The notes under the pieces: model-generated
What the model was told of the DNA's origin: nothing
Seen by the model: the letters and a program-made list of their open reading frames with translations, nothing else
Database searches by the model: none
IMG/VR virus record: IMGVR_UViG_3300025889_000193
Location: 1-47,441 of that record
From: a virus
DNA: 47,441 nucleotides
Direction: 5' to 3' (one strand)
Part shown: piece by piece, positions 45,171 through 47,441 of the stretch
Layout: each line of letters begins with the position of its first letter
Position numbering within the stretch: the first letter of the stretch is position 1
Translations under genes and position numbers: made by a program

Positions 45171-45836
45171 TTACGCAGCGAACTGCGCCATCACGGCATT
45201 AACGTCTTGGTTCTCTTCAGACGCAGCAGCCTCAGCAGCCTTAGCTGCCTCAGCATTACGGTAGGCAGTACGCGCAGCCAAAAGCTCCCGCATGATATCC
45301 TCGAACTGCTCAAGCTCTGCGTCATCAAGGCCATCCTTGAACACGTCACCCTGAACCGCGTTGCCCTTGTCGTCCTTCTTTGTGGACCACTTGCCGACAA
45401 CCTGTTCAGCCAGCCGCTGGGCTTTGGACTTGCCGCCCTCACCTTTGACCAGCTTCGCCAGCTTGTTCTCGCTGTCGATATTGTGGGTCTCAAAGAACTC
45501 GCCAACCATGGTGGCAGTGGCGTTAGCCATGCCGCCGATCTCAAAGTGCCGTATCGCACCGACTGAGTTCTCCATGTAACGCTTGATTGTGGCCTCTTTC
45601 AGACCAGCAACAGCGAGGGCTTCCCGCACTTGTTTGGACGCAGCGCGGGGCAGGTTGCCCTTGACCAACTTGACAGGGGCAAGCGCGGCAATAAGCTCGC
45701 AATAGGCCCCGATCTTGTGACCGTTGGCAACCTCGTTGTTTGCCTTGTTGTCGGCCTTCAGAGAGCCGATCTGTTGCTCCGCTTTGCCGATCAGGTTCAC
45801 GGTTGCGTCTTGGATTTGAAATGCTGATTTTGTCAT
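45171..45836 (-). CDS. Hypothetical early protein (221 aa)
   Basis: AAGGAAG before ATG. Mostly helical: N-terminal coiled part (VNLIGKAEQQIGSLKADNK), a middle KQVREALAVAGLKEATIKRY that may be HTH-like, and an Ala/Glu-rich C-terminus. Composition and place at the start of the early operon suggest a DNA-associated or host-takeover protein. Not recognised. Confidence 0.6.
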   Translation of the reverse strand: MTKSAFQIQDATVNLIGKAEQQIGSLKADNKANNEVANGHKIGAYCELIAALAPVKLVKGNLPRAASKQVREALAVAGLKEATIKRYMENSVGAIRHFEIGGMANATATMVGEFFETHNIDSENKLAKLVKGEGGKSKAQRLAEQVVGKWSTKKDDKGNAVQGDVFKDGLDDAELEQFEDIMRELLAARTAYRNAEAAKAAEAAASEENQDVNAVMAQFAA

Positions 45837-45884
45837 CTGTATCTTCCTTCTAGGCTGACAATGTTATGGGCGATTTTACCCTCA

Positions 45885-45908
45885 ATCCCCCGCATGATCA
45901 CGGGGGAT
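45885..45908. other. Intercistronic hairpin
   Basis: ATCCCCCG / CGGGGGAT, 8 bp perfect stem with an 8-base loop, in the gap between two leftward genes. No T run on either strand, so an RNA-stability or processing hairpin is likelier than a terminator. Confidence 0.5.
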
Positions 45909-45921
45909 GTAGTGTAAAACC

Positions 45922-46215
45922 TTATGCTGCGTTGGTTCCTATTATGTGACCAAGCACCATGACCTTCTGCATCATGGCGCTGACGTGAAAGATGTTCTCA
46001 GGATCAAATGTTTCCATGAAATCCTCATGCAGGAACTCATCACATTTCAAGCTGAAACATCTGCCATCTGGCATAGCCAGATAGTAATGCCAGTCGTAGA
46101 CTTTGTTTGATGCTTTGATTGTCAAGCAGTGCTCACCCATATCACCATTCATGGTGATGGTCATGCTGATGCCCAGCTTGTTCACGCCAAGCAGTTTTGC
46201 AGTAATTGAGGCCAT
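45922..46215 (-). CDS. Hypothetical early protein (97 aa)
   Basis: ATG 46215 preceded by GGGAGAAAC. Beta-rich product (LGVNKLGISMTITMNG, YDWHYYLAMPDG) with an acidic middle and a hydrophobic C-terminus. No motif recognised. Same operon as its neighbours. Confidence 0.55.
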   Translation of the reverse strand: MASITAKLLGVNKLGISMTITMNGDMGEHCLTIKASNKVYDWHYYLAMPDGRCFSLKCDEFLHEDFMETFDPENIFHVSAMMQKVMVLGHIIGTNAA

Positions 46216-46229
46216 GGTAGTTTCTCCCT

Positions 46230-46430
46230 TCAAGAGGTTGGATAGATTTGATGATCAGCCAAATCGGCTGCGGTGAATTGCTCAAGCATTTGATTTTCCT
46301 TGAGCATGTCGATCACGTCATCCCACGACATGTAGGCCAAGCAAGCTTGCAGCATTTGCCGCTCGCTGAACGTGTAGGTGGCAGCATTGGGATCGACTAG
46401 GCTCATCGCCAGATCTCTGGGTGTATTCAT
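46230..46430 (-). CDS. Hypothetical early protein (66 aa)
   Basis: ATG 46430 follows AGGGGAAACC; a much longer upstream reading in the same frame has no such site and overlaps other genes. Helical product (SERQMLQACLAYMSWDDVIDML). Not recognised. Confidence 0.55.
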   Translation of the reverse strand: MNTPRDLAMSLVDPNAATYTFSERQMLQACLAYMSWDDVIDMLKENQMLEQFTAADLADHQIYPTS

Positions 46431-46441
46431 GGTTTCCCCTT

Positions 46442-46576
46442 TCATCCAAGGTGGTAAGCAGCGGCAAGTATCGCTGCGTTGATGGCTGCAACCAAGGCAA
46501 CCTTGTGTATCAAGGGCAGCGTCTCTGCCCAGATGTAAATCGCAATAATAATTTTCAGAAGATGACACCCCCTCAC
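46442..46576 (-). CDS. Tiny hydrophobic membrane protein (44 aa, GTG start)
   Basis: The GTG overlaps the stop of the upstream gene (GTGA) and the frame stays open for 44 codons, coding for mostly hydrophobic residues (KIIIAIYIWAETLPLIHK, VALVAAINAAILAAAYHLG). A CTG at 46558, nine bases after AGGGGG, is a possible alternative start. Supported by coupling and by membrane-like composition; no homologue known. Confidence 0.45.
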   Translation of the reverse strand: MRGCHLLKIIIAIYIWAETLPLIHKVALVAAINAAILAAAYHLG

Positions 46577-46725
46577 GAAACAGAGTTTTTGATAGCAGCC
46601 AGAAAACCAGCCAGTTCAAATGCAGCCTTGACAGCATTGCCATCGGCGGCAGACATGCAGAACGATGCGAAGCAGTCAATCGCGGTGACAGCCGCGTCAG
46701 CGTCTTTAATAAAAAATCTGGTCAT
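46573..46725 (-). CDS. First gene of the leftward early operon (50 aa)
   Basis: ATG 46725 with AAAGG and AAGG upstream. TRFFIKDADAAVTAIDCFAS is followed by Ala-rich helices. Not recognised. Its promoter should lie in 46730-47180. Confidence 0.5.
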   Translation of the reverse strand: MTRFFIKDADAAVTAIDCFASFCMSAADGNAVKAAFELAGFLAAIKNSVS

Positions 46726-46753
46726 CCTTAAACCTTTCAAAACTGAACCATCC

Positions 46754-46778
46754 AAGCACCAGCCCACAGCCGGTGCTT
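46754..46778. other. 5' leader hairpin of the leftward operon
   Basis: AAGCACC (46754-46760) pairs with GGTGCTT (46772-46778), with a further GC/GC pair in the loop. It lies 29 bases upstream of the first leftward ATG and would fold in that leader. Confidence 0.5.
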
Positions 46779-47183
46779 ACAAAGTTTAGTTCACATTGTG
46801 GGCTTCAAAGCGTCACTACTACTGCAAGCTGGTGTTCTCTACATTCAACCGCCTCACTAGCCCGTTTCCCAGTGGCGGCACTCGCAGCGTTTACGTTAGT
46901 CTCTGAAATACTCCCACACGTTTCAGGGTTCACTTTACTTTGAAGATCCTCGTATTGAGCGTGTCATCTGATCGAAACCCTAGCGACCTCGCGGTCAGGA
47001 ATGCCAAACTGGAGCGATTGCCATGGGCCTTGCGGCGTTGTCCGTCGAGGGCTGTGAGCGCTGGGCTCGTTGCCCCCCCGACTTCGATTACCCTTATGAC
47101 AGCTAAAGGTTCCCTTGTCTACCCCTAATGTTGATTAAAGTTACCTTAGCACTAAAAGCCTTTAAAAGTAGGGGTTTGGCTGG
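46779..47183. other. Gene-free control region
   Basis: About 400 bases between the leftward early operon and the rightward operon at the right edge. I find no convincing gene: the only longer frame (46940-47128, TTG start) has no ribosome site and unusual composition. No tRNA cloverleaf could be assembled by eye. It should hold the early leftward promoter. Confidence 0.4.
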
Positions 47184-47203
47184 TATAAAAAGTGCAATAG
47201 AAC
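47184..47203 (+). promoter_or_regulatory. Putative -10 box plus operator
   Basis: TATAAA (47184-47189), two bases, then palindrome copy GTGCAATAGAAC (47192-47203). The same order and spacing occur at 11932-11951, suggesting a shared rightward promoter-operator design. The -35 is weak. Confidence 0.5.
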
Positions 47204-47225
47204 TTTTGCAGCGGGGATCCAGATG

Positions 47226-47377
47226 GACAAGCAGCACGTCAAATCAGGGGTGATTCGCGGGGTGATTCGTTGGGGCAGGGATGCAAGCTGCTAGTGGGGT
47301 GTAATAATACCACCCACTGAAAACATTGAGAAAAAAGGGCATGAGATGAAAAAAACACCGACAAGCAGCACGTCAAA
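47226..47377 (+). repeat. Direct repeats before the terminase-position gene
   Basis: GACAAGCAGCACGTCAAA occurs at 47226-47243 and again at 47360-47377. Between them GGGGTGATTCG(C/T) is repeated in tandem at 47247-47258 and 47259-47270. Repeats next to a terminase gene are typical of packaging (cos/pac) recognition sites. Confidence 0.65.
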
Positions 47378-47441
47378 AGGCAAGCCAAAGCTCACGGTTG
47401 TAGCTGCCAGTGAACCAAAGAAAACCCGCAAGCGATCTCCT
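47346..47441 (+). CDS. Start of a rightward gene, possibly terminase small subunit (cut)
   Basis: ATG 47346 opens a frame of 32 codons to the window edge: a basic, Lys/Thr/Ser-rich N-terminus (MKKTPTSSTSKGKPKLTVV). The second copy of the 18-base repeat lies inside it. Terminase is inferred only from position, at the head of the rightward virion operon that re-enters at base 1. Confidence 0.4.
   Translation, partial: MKKTPTSSTSKGKPKLTVVAASEPKKTRKRSP

Noticed and set aside
46940-47128. Rightward 62-codon frame with TTG start in the control region
   Set aside because: No ribosome site, odd composition rich in Arg/Pro/Leu from GC-rich non-coding DNA, and no link to neighbours.
46779-47130. tRNA or tmRNA in the gene-free region
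   Set aside because: No acceptor stem with matching T-arm and anticodon arm could be assembled on either strand by eye.

Overview
This window is most of the genome of a tailed bacteriophage, probably a podovirus-like marine phage of an alphaproteobacterium. The evidence is one long rightward block of virion genes, opposing early/replication blocks, dense gene packing with TAATG/ATGA stop-start overlaps, a P22 gp10-like tail protein, a GTA-type holin, and fibre, cupredoxin-like and Lys/Gly-rich proteins that I recognise from uncultured marine phages. Host and morphology are inferences. The first gene is cut at the left edge, and a new rightward gene in the usual position of the terminase small subunit begins at the right edge. 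Terminase, portal and capsid genes are absent, so the window looks like a circular or permuted genome opened inside the head module, with a few kb missing.

Layout. 1-5.2 kb: head-tail joining and small structural genes, including four Lys-rich basic proteins. 5.2-10.5 kb: a collagen-like tail fibre, a second adhesin tip that is a paralogue of its C-terminus, a tail assembly chaperone, and two 2-oxoglutarate/Fe(II) oxygenases, one of them fused to two glycosyltransferase domains. 10.5-16 kb: tail proteins. 16-18.1 kb: lysis (holin candidates, M15 endolysin). 18.1-32.6 kb: putative ejected internal virion proteins, ending in a 2815-residue multidomain protein. 32.7-36.5 kb (leftward): ParB-like protein, small DNA-binding proteins, an SSB-like protein, a DUF1071 annealase and a RecB/Cas4-like nuclease. 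36.5-39.1 kb (rightward): RusA resolvase and helicase-primase. 39.3-46.7 kb (leftward): small early genes, a SleB hydrolase, DNA-binding regulators and a MoxR AAA+/VWA pair. 46.7-47.4 kb: a control region with repeats upstream of the next rightward operon. No DNA polymerase or integrase is present, so replication presumably uses the host polymerase with the phage helicase-primase and recombination genes.

Two things stand out. First, 5.2-10.5 kb looks like a complete collagen-modification system. A fibre with 66 uninterrupted Gly-X-Y triplets has 11 Lys residues, all in Y position before Gly, which is the substrate context of collagen lysyl hydroxylase. It sits just upstream of one protein that joins a GT25 (collagen galactosyltransferase-like) domain, a PLOD/LH3-type glycosyltransferase domain and a PLOD-type lysyl hydroxylase domain; a stand-alone hydroxylase lies beside it. 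Second, a palindrome GTTC-N4-GAAC, usually flanked by A and T runs, occurs at least 14 times (10 exact) across the whole window, between and inside genes and in both arms. It resembles a dispersed operator/stoperator or partition-site system.
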